A stretch of DNA of 64,000 bases from DASSKA01 sp963839365 (lineage in GTDB: Bacteria; Actinomycetota; Actinomycetes; Propionibacteriales; Nocardioidaceae): NCBI GenBank assembly GCA_963839365.1, contig CAWIUT010000010.1, positions 124,001 to 188,000 on the forward strand. Reading direction: 5' to 3'. A program made the translations under genes and the position numbers. The notes beneath the pieces are model-generated. The model was given only the letters and a program-made list of their open reading frames with translations. It did no database searches and had not been told where the DNA came from. Of this stretch, positions 16,636 to 24,797 are shown piece by piece (position 1 is the first letter of the stretch; the number at the start of each line of letters is the position of its first letter).

Positions 16636-18432
16636 ATGGCGAAGCGTTTTTCATTTCTGTTTTTCATCCTTCTCACGCCGGCTCTCACCGCCCTGACGAC
16701 CGCCGGCGCGGTCCCGGCCGGGGCGGCCGATGCCGACCACCTGGTGAGCGTGGGCAGCCCGGTGACGCCGTTCTCGCAGAACAAGCAGAACGAACCGGCG
16801 CTCGCCGTCGACGCCAACCACCCGAGCGTCCTGGTGGCCGGCTCCAACGACGAGATCGACATGGAGGCGTGCAACTCCGGCGCCGACAACACCTGCCCGT
16901 TCACCCCGGGCGTGGGCAGCTCGGGGGTGTACTTCTCCTTCGACAGCGGCGCCACCTGGACCCAGCCGACCTACACCGGCTACTCGGCCAGGGACTGCCT
17001 GGGCACTCCCGGCCCGGACTCCGGCTGCACGCCGGCCGTGGGGCCGATCGGCACGCTGCCGCAGTACTACGAGAACGGCCTGGTCTCCGACGGTGACCCG
17101 GCGCTCGCCTTCGGCCCGAAGCCGGACGGCAGCGGGGGCTTCTCCTGGGCGAACGGATCCCGGCTGTACTACGCCAACCTGGCCTCGAACTTCCCGGGGC
17201 AGAGCGCGTTCAGGGGTGCCGAGGCGCTCGCGGTCTCCCGCACCGACGACGTGCAAGCGGCCGCAGCCAACGACGCCGGCGCCTGGATGACACCGGTGAT
17301 CGTGAGCAGGCAGTCCGCGACGACGTTCAGCGACAAGGAGCAGATCTGGGCCGACAACGCGGCCAGCAGCCCGTACTTCGGCAACGTCTACGTCTGCAAC
17401 GCGTCGTTCCGCAGCAACAGCCACGGATACGCCTCGCCGCAGCCGCTGATCGTGGCCACCTCCACCGACGGCGGCTCGACCTGGACGCAGAAGCAGGTGA
17501 CCTCGGCGAGCAACAACCCGTTCAACACCAAGCAGGGCTTCGGCCGCTCCGGCTGCACGGTGCGCACCGACAGCAACGGGGTGGTGTACGTGTTCGCCAA
17601 CCAGTTCGCGGTCGGCAGCCCCGGCCAGGGCTCCCACATCATGGTCAAGTCCTACAACGGCGGGCGCACCTGGACCCGGCCGCAGAACATCGGGCCCGCG
17701 GTGGACACCTGCTTCGACGTCTCCTTCGACGGCGCCGGCTACCGCTGTGTCGAGGACGGCCTGGCCGGCGCCCGCGACGACCTGTCCTCGGCGCCCAGCG
17801 TGGACATCGCCAACGGCGCGCCGACCGGAGCGGGGGCCACCAACGAGATCCTGCGCACCTGGGTGGACGGCCGTGACGGCGTGACCAGCCCGCACGTGTA
17901 CGTCAGCCACTCCACCGACGGCGGAGCGACCTGGTCGAGCCCGTCGGCGCAGGAGACCGCCGGCGACCGGGGCTACTACTCCGCCATCGCGATCTCCCCG
18001 GCCGGTTCGGACGCCTACCTGGTGTACAACGCGTTCACCACGCCGTACCAGGACAACACCACGGATCCGCGGAACCTGGTGGGCGTGATGAAGCACGCCG
18101 ACATCGGCAGCAACGGAGCGTTGGGCACCTGGTCGACGCTGCACCGCAGCCCGCCCGGTGACGCGCGGGCCTCGGCGCAGAACAACCTGGTGATGGAGTT
18201 CCTCGGCGACTACGTGTACGCGGTGGCCACACCGACGTACGGCGCGGGCGTCTGGAACGACATGCGCAACGGCGCGGACTGCCCGGCCGTAGACAGCTGG
18301 CGGGCGGACTACCAGCAGGCGGTGCAGGACGGCACCACGCTGCCCGCGCCGCCGGCTCCGCAGCAGGACTGCCCGGCCGGGTTCGGCAACTCCGACATCT
18401 ACGGGGCCACGTTCTCGGACCCGACCCCGTAG
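16636..18432 (+). CDS. Secreted Asp-box (BNR/sialidase-like) beta-propeller protein
   Basis: The 598-residue protein has a Sec signal peptide (KRFSFLFFILLTPALTALTTAGAVPAGAA, cleavage near residue 31). The mature part has four Asp boxes of the form SxDxGxTW, beginning near residues 101, 276, 339 and 426. This is the signature of sialidase-like six- or seven-bladed propellers. The catalytic arginine triad of true sialidases is not evident, so a glycoside hydrolase activity should not be assumed; a binding or exo-acting role is possible. The ATG at 16636 follows an AGGGGG ribosome site; an in-frame GTG at 16606 is less likely because it would spoil the signal peptide. Confidence 0.75.
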   Translation: MAKRFSFLFFILLTPALTALTTAGAVPAGAADADHLVSVGSPVTPFSQNKQNEPALAVDANHPSVLVAGSNDEIDMEACNSGADNTCPFTPGVGSSGVYFSFDSGATWTQPTYTGYSARDCLGTPGPDSGCTPAVGPIGTLPQYYENGLVSDGDPALAFGPKPDGSGGFSWANGSRLYYANLASNFPGQSAFRGAEALAVSRTDDVQAAAANDAGAWMTPVIVSRQSATTFSDKEQIWADNAASSPYFGNVYVCNASFRSNSHGYASPQPLIVATSTDGGSTWTQKQVTSASNNPFNTKQGFGRSGCTVRTDSNGVVYVFANQFAVGSPGQGSHIMVKSYNGGRTWTRPQNIGPAVDTCFDVSFDGAGYRCVEDGLAGARDDLSSAPSVDIANGAPTGAGATNEILRTWVDGRDGVTSPHVYVSHSTDGGATWSSPSAQETAGDRGYYSAIAISPAGSDAYLVYNAFTTPYQDNTTDPRNLVGVMKHADIGSNGALGTWSTLHRSPPGDARASAQNNLVMEFLGDYVYAVATPTYGAGVWNDMRNGADCPAVDSWRADYQQAVQDGTTLPAPPAPQQDCPAGFGNSDIYGATFSDPTP

Positions 18433-18496
18433 ACCCGGCCGGTGGTCGCGGGGGTGATAGTCCCCGAAGGTCACCGACCCCGGAGCAGTGCACGAC

Positions 18497-18526
18497 AGGA
18501 GGCGCCTGGTCCGCCAGGCGCCTCCT
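18497..18526. terminator. Hairpin terminator after the propeller gene
   Basis: A perfect 13-bp stem (AGGAGGCGCCTGG / CCAGGCGCCTCCT) with a TCCG loop lies 65 nt after the stop at 18432. No T-tract follows, which is common for actinobacterial terminators. Confidence 0.75.
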
Positions 18527-18680
18527 GGCGCCGTCGGCTGGTCTGCACAGATCCGATGTCATGGCCGAATCGCCGCGCGCCTCTGTCCATGACTAGTCCG
18601 TTTGTGCTATCCATGGGGCGCCAGTCGGCTCGGGCCACGGACCCGCCCCCGCCGATTCAGCATTGAACTCGGGAGGCGCC

Positions 18681-18836
18681 ATGAAGAAGATCCTGCTCTG
18701 GCTCGGGGTCGCGTTCTTGGTCTTCTACCTGTTCGCGCACCCGACCGGGGCGGCGCACGCGCTGCGCGGCGCGGCAACCGCCCTCGGGTCGGGGTTCAGC
18801 ACGTTCGGCAAGTTCGCCTCGGCGCTGTTCTCGTGA
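18681..18836 (+). CDS. Small single-pass membrane protein
   Basis: A 51-residue protein with one N-terminal hydrophobic helix (KKILLWLGVAFLVFYLFAHP) and an Ala/Gly-rich tail. A GGGAGG ribosome site precedes the ATG. Similar tiny proteins sit directly upstream of PH-domain membrane proteins in many actinobacteria, as here, where the next gene begins 13 nt downstream. No function is known. The two are probably co-transcribed and may act together at the membrane. Confidence 0.7.
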   Translation: MKKILLWLGVAFLVFYLFAHPTGAAHALRGAATALGSGFSTFGKFASALFS

Positions 18837-18849
18837 GCCATCGGCCCCG

Positions 18850-19404
18850 ATGAGCTGGCTCGGCCGGACCCTCGACCCGAACATCGGCAAGCACCTGCTG
18901 CGCGACGAGGACGAGGTGGTCATCGACGAGGTGGCCCACCACTGGGCGGCGTACACCGTGCCGATCCTCGAGGGCCTGGGCAGCCTGCTGCTGCTCGTGG
19001 CGTCGGTGTTCGTCTCGGTGCAGATCGCCTGGCTGCCGCTGCTGCTGGCCCTCGGGCTCGCGCTGCACGCCGCCGGCAAGGCGCTCGGCCACCACATGGA
19101 CCGGTTCGTGATCACCAACATGCGGGTGTTCCGGGTGCGTGGCGTGCTCGGCCAGCGGCTGGCGACCATGCCGCTGGGCCGGATCCTGGACATCAGCGTG
19201 GAGAAGCCGGTGCTCGGCCGGCTGCTCAACTACGGGCACTTCGTCTTCGAGTCCGCCGCCCAGGAGCAGGGGCTGCGCGACATCCGGTTCGTGCCGCGCC
19301 CCTACGACCGCGACCTGGTCATCCAGCGCGTGGTCCAGCGCGCCGGGCTGCGCGGCCGCCGGCACCCGTACGACGAGTTCACCACCCAGCAGCACCTGCG
19401 CTGA
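18850..19404 (+). CDS. PH (bPH2/YdbS-like) domain membrane protein
   Basis: The 184-residue protein has two adjacent transmembrane helices at about residues 35-80 (AAYTVPILEGLGSLLLLVASVF and AWLPLLLALGLALHAAG). A bacterial PH domain follows, recognisable from FVITNMRVFRVRGVLGQRLATMPLGRILDI. The family is common in actinobacteria and of unknown function, possibly in envelope stress or membrane organisation. It follows the 51-residue membrane protein gene by 13 nt, with no good ribosome site of its own, consistent with one transcript. Confidence 0.85.
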   Translation: MSWLGRTLDPNIGKHLLRDEDEVVIDEVAHHWAAYTVPILEGLGSLLLLVASVFVSVQIAWLPLLLALGLALHAAGKALGHHMDRFVITNMRVFRVRGVLGQRLATMPLGRILDISVEKPVLGRLLNYGHFVFESAAQEQGLRDIRFVPRPYDRDLVIQRVVQRAGLRGRRHPYDEFTTQQHLR

Positions 19405-19563
19405 CCCGTCCGCCGGCCACGAGCGGTGAGGGGACGCCGTTCTCAAAACCGCGGTCTCGGTGGTCGAGAGCGGCACCGGTTCACCGTTGCCGGAGTACGC
19501 CGCGGGGCGGATCCTGGACCGGTGACAGGGGCGGACCGCAATCCCGTATCGGGAGGGGACCGG

Positions 19564-19941
19564 ATGAACCCCGAACAGATGAAACGCGCCCGCCACGGCC
19601 TGGCCGCCTGGCAACGTGGCGACGTCAGCGTGATCGCCGACCTGCTCGACCCGGAGGCCGAGCTGCTGTGGTGGTCGCCCGGCGCCTGGGACTGTCACGG
19701 CAAGGGCGAGGTGCTCGCGCTGCTCACCGCGCGGGCGCGGCAGGGCCCGCCCGCCGACGTGGACATCAGCGACCTCGACAGCTCGACGGTGCTGGTAGCC
19801 CGGCGCGAGACCGTGGCCCGTGGGCCGGAGGCCGGCTACCGGCCGGCCACCCTGGCCTGGTTCGAGGGCGACCGGCTGGTCAGCCTCCAGCAGTACCGCA
19901 GCCGCGAGGAGGCCCTCGCCGCCGCCGGCGGGCCGCGATGA
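19564..19941 (+). CDS. SnoaL/NTF2-like family protein
   Basis: The 125-residue protein fits the NTF2-like cone fold (MKRARHGLAAWQRGDVSVIADLLDPEAELLWW, a typical SnoaL start; GEVLALLTARARQGP in the middle). Such proteins may be small isomerases or ligand-binding proteins; the actual role is unknown. The ATG at 19564 follows GGGAGGGG. Its stop overlaps the next start by 4 nt, coupling it to a small zinc-ribbon gene. Confidence 0.65.
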   Translation: MNPEQMKRARHGLAAWQRGDVSVIADLLDPEAELLWWSPGAWDCHGKGEVLALLTARARQGPPADVDISDLDSSTVLVARRETVARGPEAGYRPATLAWFEGDRLVSLQQYRSREEALAAAGGPR

Positions 19942-20243
19942 CCGCGGACGTCTTCGACATCGCCGACGCCGAGCCCCCGGGTGAGTGCTGGTGCTGCGGG
20001 CGGGACCGGCCGATGGCGGAGCTGCTCGGGCTCAACGAGCACAGCGAGGTCGCCATCTGCCTGGGCTGCGCCGAGTTCCTGGGCCGCCGTGCGGGGGCGC
20101 GCCGCGACGAGCTGCACCCCTCGAAGGTCGCCCGCGCCCGTGACGTGCTCCGCGACGGGCGTCGGATCGTGGTCGAGCACGGGTGGCAGGACCGGCCCGT
20201 GCTGGGCGCGCTGCTGCGGAAGCTGGGCCGCCACCTGCCCTGA
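19938..20243 (+). CDS. Small zinc-ribbon-like protein
   Basis: The 101-residue protein has two CxxC pairs that could bind one zinc: C17-W-C-C20 (with an extra C19) and C41-L-G-C44. The rest is charged and helical (KVARARDVLRDGRR). It is translationally coupled to the SnoaL-like gene through an ATGA overlap. Zn-ribbon proteins of this size often bind nucleic acid or protein partners, but the function here is unknown. Confidence 0.6.
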   Translation: MTADVFDIADAEPPGECWCCGRDRPMAELLGLNEHSEVAICLGCAEFLGRRAGARRDELHPSKVARARDVLRDGRRIVVEHGWQDRPVLGALLRKLGRHLP

Positions 20244-20292
20244 GCACCGCGCCCACCGCCCGCCGTCCCGGCGGCCAGGCCGGCACCTCCGC

Positions 20293-20314
20293 GCACGTGC
20301 GGCGTTGCGGCCCC
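20293..20314 (-). repeat. Short dispersed repeat, left copy
   Basis: GCACGTGCGGCGTTGCGGCCCC. The reverse complement of this unit occurs twice just downstream of the DUF559 gene (21356-21383 and 21408-21434), so the gene is bracketed by inverted copies. Confidence 0.6.
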
Positions 20315-20381
20315 TCGGGCCGGGGCCCGGGCCTGTGGATACCGGCCGCGGCTCGGGTCCGCTCTTCGACAGGCTGTCGCC

Positions 20382-21326
20382 ATGGCCCTTCGCACCGATG
20401 AACGCCTGGCTCTGGACACCACCCGGCCGTTCACCCGCGCCGACGCGCTGGCGGCCGGGATCTCACCGAAGATGCTGCGCGGGTCGCGGTTCCGGCGACT
20501 GTTCCGCAACGTGTACATCAGCGCGGAGGGGCCGCACTCCCCGCTCGTTCGAACCCAGGCGGCGTTGAAGCTGCACCCGCCGACCGCGTTCGCCAGTCAC
20601 CTCAGCGCGGCACGGGTGTACGACCTCGCGGTGCCGCACCTGCCCGACGAGCACGTCTCGGTCTTCGCTGCCAACGACCGGCGGCCGCAGCCCGGTCTGA
20701 GACCACACCTCGCCGACCCGGACGCGACGGTGGTCCGCTACCGCGGGGTCCGTGTCTGCGAGCTGTGCCAGATGTTCGTCGAGCTCGCCTCGATCCTCTC
20801 GCTGGTCGACCTCGTGGTCGTCGGGGATGCGATGGTGCGGAAGTTCAAGATCCCCGTCGAGCGGTTGGTCGAGTTCTGCGCGCACCGCACGGGCCGGCAC
20901 GTGCAGCCCGCCCGGCGCGCCGCGTCGTACGTCCGCGACGGGGTCGACTCACCGATGGAGTCCCGGCTGCGGATGCTGATCGTGCTGGCCGGGCTGCCCG
21001 AGCCCAAGGTCAACCACAAGCTGTACGACGCCCATGGGCGGGTGCGGCGCCGCCTCGACCTGTCCTATCCGGAGCTCCGGCTGATCGTCGAGTACGACGG
21101 GCGCCAGCACGCCGAGGACGACGTGCAGTGGAACTCCGACCTCGACCGGCGTGAGGAGCTCGACGACGACGGCTGGCGGATCCTGGTCGTGACCGCGAAG
21201 GGCGTCTACCGCGAGCCCGCGCGCACGCTCGCCCGCGTCCGCAAGAACCTGCGCGCACGCGGACATCCGGCGGTGCCGGCGCGCCTCTCCGAGGAGTGGC
21301 GGGCGTACTTCCCCGGCAAGTCGTAG
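20382..21326 (+). CDS. DUF559 / Vsr-like endonuclease-domain protein with AbiEi-like N-terminus
   Basis: The 314-residue protein has an N-terminal winged-helix-like region (ADALAAGISPKMLRGSRFRRL), as in AbiEi-type proteins. Its C-terminal part (about residues 190-290) matches the DUF559/Vsr-like endonuclease fold: PESRLRMLI-type helix, KLYDAHGRVRRRLDLSYPELRLIVEYDGRQH, then a WRILVVT strand. The conserved E-Y-D-G-R-Q-H segment would hold the metal-binding acid. Such genes are abundant and solitary in Nocardioides-like genomes; no partner toxin is seen. A repeat pair flanks the gene, which suggests mobility. A role in defence or DNA repair is inference. Confidence 0.75.
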   Translation: MALRTDERLALDTTRPFTRADALAAGISPKMLRGSRFRRLFRNVYISAEGPHSPLVRTQAALKLHPPTAFASHLSAARVYDLAVPHLPDEHVSVFAANDRRPQPGLRPHLADPDATVVRYRGVRVCELCQMFVELASILSLVDLVVVGDAMVRKFKIPVERLVEFCAHRTGRHVQPARRAASYVRDGVDSPMESRLRMLIVLAGLPEPKVNHKLYDAHGRVRRRLDLSYPELRLIVEYDGRQHAEDDVQWNSDLDRREELDDDGWRILVVTAKGVYREPARTLARVRKNLRARGHPAVPARLSEEWRAYFPGKS

Positions 21327-21355
21327 AGCGGTCGGGGGCGCTGGGCCGGGCCGGG

Positions 21356-21434
21356 CAGGGGCCGCAACGTCGCACCTGCGTGGGGGTGGCCGGGTTGGGG
21401 CCGCGGGCAGGGGCCGCAACGTCGCACGTGCGTG
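21356..21434 (+). repeat. Two direct copies of the short repeat, downstream of the DUF559 gene
   Basis: CAGGGGCCGCAACGTCGCAC is followed by CTGCGTGG in the first copy (21356-21383) and GTGCGTGG in the second (21407-21434), spaced 51 bp. The left-hand copy at 20293-20314 is in the opposite orientation. No tRNA or transposase is adjacent. Confidence 0.55.
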
Positions 21435-21460
21435 GCGGTTGCCGGGTCCCTCCGGCCGGC

Positions 21461-23107
21461 TCAGCGGCCGAGCCTCCGGCCCCGCCGTACCCCCAGCCAG
21501 CTCCCGTCCTCGACGACGAGCCGCCCGGCCTGCATCACCCAGGCGATCCCAACGGGTGGGTGCACGGGATCCCGGTAGTCGCCGCGGTCGCTGACCCGCT
21601 CCGCGCCGAAGGCCACCAGGTCGGCGACCAGGCCGGGCGCGATCCGGCCGCGGTCCCGCAGCCCGAACGTGGCCGCCGGCAGGCCGGTCATCTTGTGCAC
21701 CGCGGTGCCCAGGTCGAGCACCCGCCGCTCTCGCACGTAGCGGCCGAGCACCCGCGGGAAGGTGCCGAACAGCCGCGGGTGCGGCTTGCCGCCGACCCCC
21801 GGCGGCAGCCCGTCGGAGCCGATCATCGTGGCCGGGTCGCGCAGCGCCGCCTCGAGGTCGTCCTCGCACATGCTGAACACCACCATGGAGGCCCGCAGCT
21901 GCTCCTCGCGCAGCACGCCGACCAGCGCGTCGAACGGGTCGACCCCCGACGCGGCAGCGATCTCGGTGAGGGTCTGCCCCTCGTGCTGGTGGCTGGCGGT
22001 CGAGGAGACCAGGATGCCGTCCCACCCGGCGCCGGCGACGTGGCTCTCCCAGCCCTCGGCGCGCCCCGCCTCGAGCTCGGTGCGCAGCCGCGCAACGGTC
22101 GCCGGGTCAGCCAGCCGGTCCAGGACTGCGGGGTTGCCTCCCTCCTGGAACCACGGCGGCAGGCACGCGGTCAGCATCGTCGAGGAGGCGGTGTAGGGGT
22201 AGACGTCCTGGGTCACCGCCACCTCGTCCGCTCGCGCGGCGGCGAGCTGCTCCAGGGCGGCCGGCACGCCGCCCCAGTTGGGCCGGCCGGCCGCCTTCAG
22301 GTGCGAGATCTGCACCGGCTTCCCGGAGCGGCGGCCGATCGCTATCGCTTCCTCGATGCTCGCGGTCAGGTGGGCGCCTTCGCCGCGCATGTGGGTGGCG
22401 TACAGGCAGTCGTTCGGCAGCCGCCGCATCACCTCGGCGATCTCGTCTGTGTCACCGAACAGCCCGGGCGGGTAGATCAGCCCGCTGGAGACGCCGACGG
22501 CGCCGGCGTCCACCGCGGCGGCGGCCAGCTCGGCCATCCGGGTGCGCTCCTCGGCGGTGGTCGGCCTGGCCTCGAAGCCGGCCACCGCCAGCCGCAGCGT
22601 GCCGTGCCCGACCAGCGGCACGTAGTTGGTGACGTACCCGCGCTCGTCCAGCCGGCCCAGCAGGTCGGCGAAGCCGGACCAGCCCCAGGGCAGCGGCGGG
22701 AAGATCCGCCGGGTCAGCGCCCGCAGGTCCTGCTCCCGGCCGGCCGCCACCGGCGCCAGGCTGAACCCGCAGTTGCCGACCACCTCGGTGGTCACTCCCT
22801 GCAGCACCTTGGTGGTGTCGTCGTCGGCCAGCAGGGGTGCGTTGTCGGCGTGGGAGTGCACGTCGACGAAGCCGGGCGTGAGCACCAGCCCGGTCAGGTC
22901 GCGTACGTCGTACCCGTCGGCTGTGCTGGTCCCTGTGCTGGACCCAGCGATGGGCCCGGCGATGCTCCCGGGCGGCTCCACGGCGGCGATCCGCTCGCCG
23001 TCCAGCAGCACGTCCCGCTCGGTCGGCGTACCGCCCGTCCCGTCCGCGACGAGGCCGCCGCGCAGCAGCACCTGTCCGCCCCGGCCGTCGGCTCCGGTCA
23101 CGCTCAT
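21461..23107 (-). CDS. N-acyl-D-amino-acid deacylase (D-aminoacylase), amidohydrolase family
   Basis: The 548-residue protein begins with the usual urease-like beta strand (GQVLLRGGLVADGTGG) and carries the amidohydrolase metal site H84-x-H86 (PGFVDVHSHAD), later CATHMRGEG and the HLKAAGRPN segment, ending GRIAPGLVADLVAFG. It would hydrolyse N-acyl-D-amino acids, or a related acyl-amide. The ATG at 23105-23107 has its own ribosome site (GAGGAGAGGGG). The reading frame continues upstream, without a stop, through an IS481-family transposase fragment to 23710, giving a 749-residue potential fusion. The deacylase start makes fusion unnecessary, but it is a striking join. Confidence 0.82.
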   Translation of the reverse strand: MSVTGADGRGGQVLLRGGLVADGTGGTPTERDVLLDGERIAAVEPPGSIAGPIAGSSTGTSTADGYDVRDLTGLVLTPGFVDVHSHADNAPLLADDDTTKVLQGVTTEVVGNCGFSLAPVAAGREQDLRALTRRIFPPLPWGWSGFADLLGRLDERGYVTNYVPLVGHGTLRLAVAGFEARPTTAEERTRMAELAAAAVDAGAVGVSSGLIYPPGLFGDTDEIAEVMRRLPNDCLYATHMRGEGAHLTASIEEAIAIGRRSGKPVQISHLKAAGRPNWGGVPAALEQLAAARADEVAVTQDVYPYTASSTMLTACLPPWFQEGGNPAVLDRLADPATVARLRTELEAGRAEGWESHVAGAGWDGILVSSTASHQHEGQTLTEIAAASGVDPFDALVGVLREEQLRASMVVFSMCEDDLEAALRDPATMIGSDGLPPGVGGKPHPRLFGTFPRVLGRYVRERRVLDLGTAVHKMTGLPAATFGLRDRGRIAPGLVADLVAFGAERVSDRGDYRDPVHPPVGIAWVMQAGRLVVEDGSWLGVRRGRRLGR

Positions 23108-23127
23108 GGGTCCCCTCTCCTCGAGTC

Positions 23128-23770
23128 GTGACCCCGACAGCTGGCACACCGCGAGCCGGGTGGCCACGTCGACCGCGGTCAGCTGCCAGACCGCGCCGAT
23201 GCCCTTGAGTCGGCCGACGTAGAAGGTGTCCAAGGCGACTACCTGACCGGGCGCGGAGGCGTACAGGCAGAACCCGAACGGGCCCTCCAGCGCCTGCTCG
23301 GTGACCTGTCCGGTCTCGGCCGCGGTCAGCGAGGCAAGCGCGGCGACCCGCTGCCGGGCCGTACCGAGGTTGTGCCGGCCCAACACCTTGGCCACCCCGG
23401 ACGCGGAGCGGTGCACCCCGCGGGCCTCGAGGTGGCGCAGCAGCGATCTGGGACCCAGCGTTGGCCGGGAGACCGCCTCGGCCAAGATCACCGAGACCTC
23501 CTCGCTGCTCATCGCATTCGGCTGGTGCGGCCGGCGCCGTTCTCGCGGAAGCAGCGCCGACAGCCCGTAGGCCTGCGCCTTCTTCAGCCACTCGTAGTAG
23601 GTCTTGCGCGAGACGCCGAACACCCGGCACGCCTCGGCCACGTTGCCGATCTTCGCGGCGTAGTTGATCAACCGGACACGACGGTCGTAGACAATGTTCT
23701 CGTGGGTCACGGGATGGCTTCCTGTTCTCTAGATCTTGAGCAATCCAGAGACTGCCTCCCGTGGCCCACA
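23128..23770 (-). mobile_element. Truncated IS481-family element, in frame with the D-aminoacylase gene
   Basis: A frame opening with GTG/ATG at 23710 encodes an IS481-type transposase N-terminal region of about 190 residues. An HTH (NVAEACRVFGVSRKTYYEWLKK) is followed by the start of the DDE domain (QVVALDTFYVGRLKGIG with catalytic D, and LTAVDVATRLAVCQL). The rest of the catalytic domain is missing. The outer end reads TGTGGGCCACGGGAGGC on the minus strand (23754-23770), matching the TGT...ACA ends of the family. The inner end is lost, and the frame runs into the deacylase. The element is inactive by itself. Confidence 0.8.
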
Positions 23771-23899
23771 CCTGCACGGAGGCTGGCCGGGTGTCACCCC
23801 AACCCGTGATCCTAAGCCCTAGGCGGCTGTGGCTGAGCCCACGTTGTCCGAGCGGCCAAAAGCCCGCGCGATTTCGGTGCCTTCCGTAGCCTCGACGGC

Positions 23900-24727
23900 G
23901 TGAAGCTCGGGTTCCTCGTAGGTCTGACCGTCGCCGGGCTGCTCGCCGTCGGGCTGGGTGGCTGGGCGATCGACCAGTCCCTCCATCCGGACGAGGCGAC
24001 CGCCACCGACCGGGTCGTGCACACCCAGATCGCCGGCTCCGGGCCGGTCAGCACCGCGGTGCAGCAGGGCCTGAAGGGCAACGCGCTCCCGCAGTGCCTG
24101 CGGCAGAGCCGGCAGCAGCTCGCGGAGGCGGCGGTCAACGCCGACTCCGCCCTCCGGGGCCCGCGGGTGGTGTTCCTCGGTGACTCCTACACCGCGGCCC
24201 GGCAGGCCACCCGGGTCCGCAACGGCTACGCGGTCGACCTGGCCCGCGCCGAGGGCTGGAAGCCGATCCTGCTCGGCGTCGGCGGCACCGGCTTCGCCAA
24301 CCCCGGCCGCTGCGGGCATGACGTGTACGCGTACCGCTACGGCAACGTGGTCGCTGAGAAGCCCGACGCGGTGATCATCGAGGGCGGCTACAACGACCGC
24401 GGCACCAACCCGCGCACCGAGCAGAGGCTGGTCCTCCGGGGCCTGCGCACCCTGCACCGCGCGATGCCCGGGGTGCCGATCGCGCTGGTCGGGCCGACCA
24501 TCCCGAGCGCTGCGGTCACCGGCCAGATCCTGCCGATCGCGCACGCCTTCGGCCGTGCCGCCGCCCGGACTGGTACGCCGTTCGTGGACCCCGCCGACGG
24601 GCACTGGTTCACCCGCGCCAACCGGGGCCGGCTGATCAGCGTGGACCACATCCACCCCGACGACGCCGGCTACGCCTACATGGCGCGCCGGATCAAGGCC
24701 GCGCTCGGCGGCTGGCCGGCGCACTGA
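23900..24727 (+). CDS. Secreted or membrane-anchored SGNH/GDSL hydrolase
   Basis: The 275-residue protein has an N-terminal hydrophobic helix (GFLVGLTVAGLLAVGLGGWAI), then the SGNH blocks: GDSYTAA (block I, catalytic Ser), GVGGTGFAN (block II Gly), IIEGGYND (block III Asn) and DHIHPDDAGY (block V, Asp and His). It is probably an esterase or lipase acting outside the cell, perhaps on acyl or acetyl groups of the envelope. It starts with GTG at 23900. It lies back-to-back with the IS remnant and convergent with cysN. Confidence 0.85.
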   Translation: MKLGFLVGLTVAGLLAVGLGGWAIDQSLHPDEATATDRVVHTQIAGSGPVSTAVQQGLKGNALPQCLRQSRQQLAEAAVNADSALRGPRVVFLGDSYTAARQATRVRNGYAVDLARAEGWKPILLGVGGTGFANPGRCGHDVYAYRYGNVVAEKPDAVIIEGGYNDRGTNPRTEQRLVLRGLRTLHRAMPGVPIALVGPTIPSAAVTGQILPIAHAFGRAAARTGTPFVDPADGHWFTRANRGRLISVDHIHPDDAGYAYMARRIKAALGGWPAH

Positions 24728-24797
24728 CCCGGCCTCTGAGGACAGGGCCACACGTCCGGCTGGCTTCTTCGAGGTTGTGCGGCCCCGGGCGCCAGAA

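Noticed and set aside
16636..18432. True sialidase
   Set aside because: Asp boxes alone do not show it; the RIP motif and arginine triad were not found.
16651..18474. 607-codon minus-strand frame opposite the propeller gene
   Set aside because: The plus strand has a signal peptide and four Asp boxes; the antisense frame is Arg/Val/Gly-rich without motifs.
20382..21326. Complete AbiE toxin-antitoxin system
   Set aside because: No AbiEii-like nucleotidyltransferase toxin gene is adjacent; the C-terminus looks like a DUF559 nuclease.
21461..23710. Annotating one 749-residue transposase-deacylase protein
   Set aside because: The deacylase has its own ATG and strong ribosome site exactly at the usual family start; the fusion form remains only a possibility.
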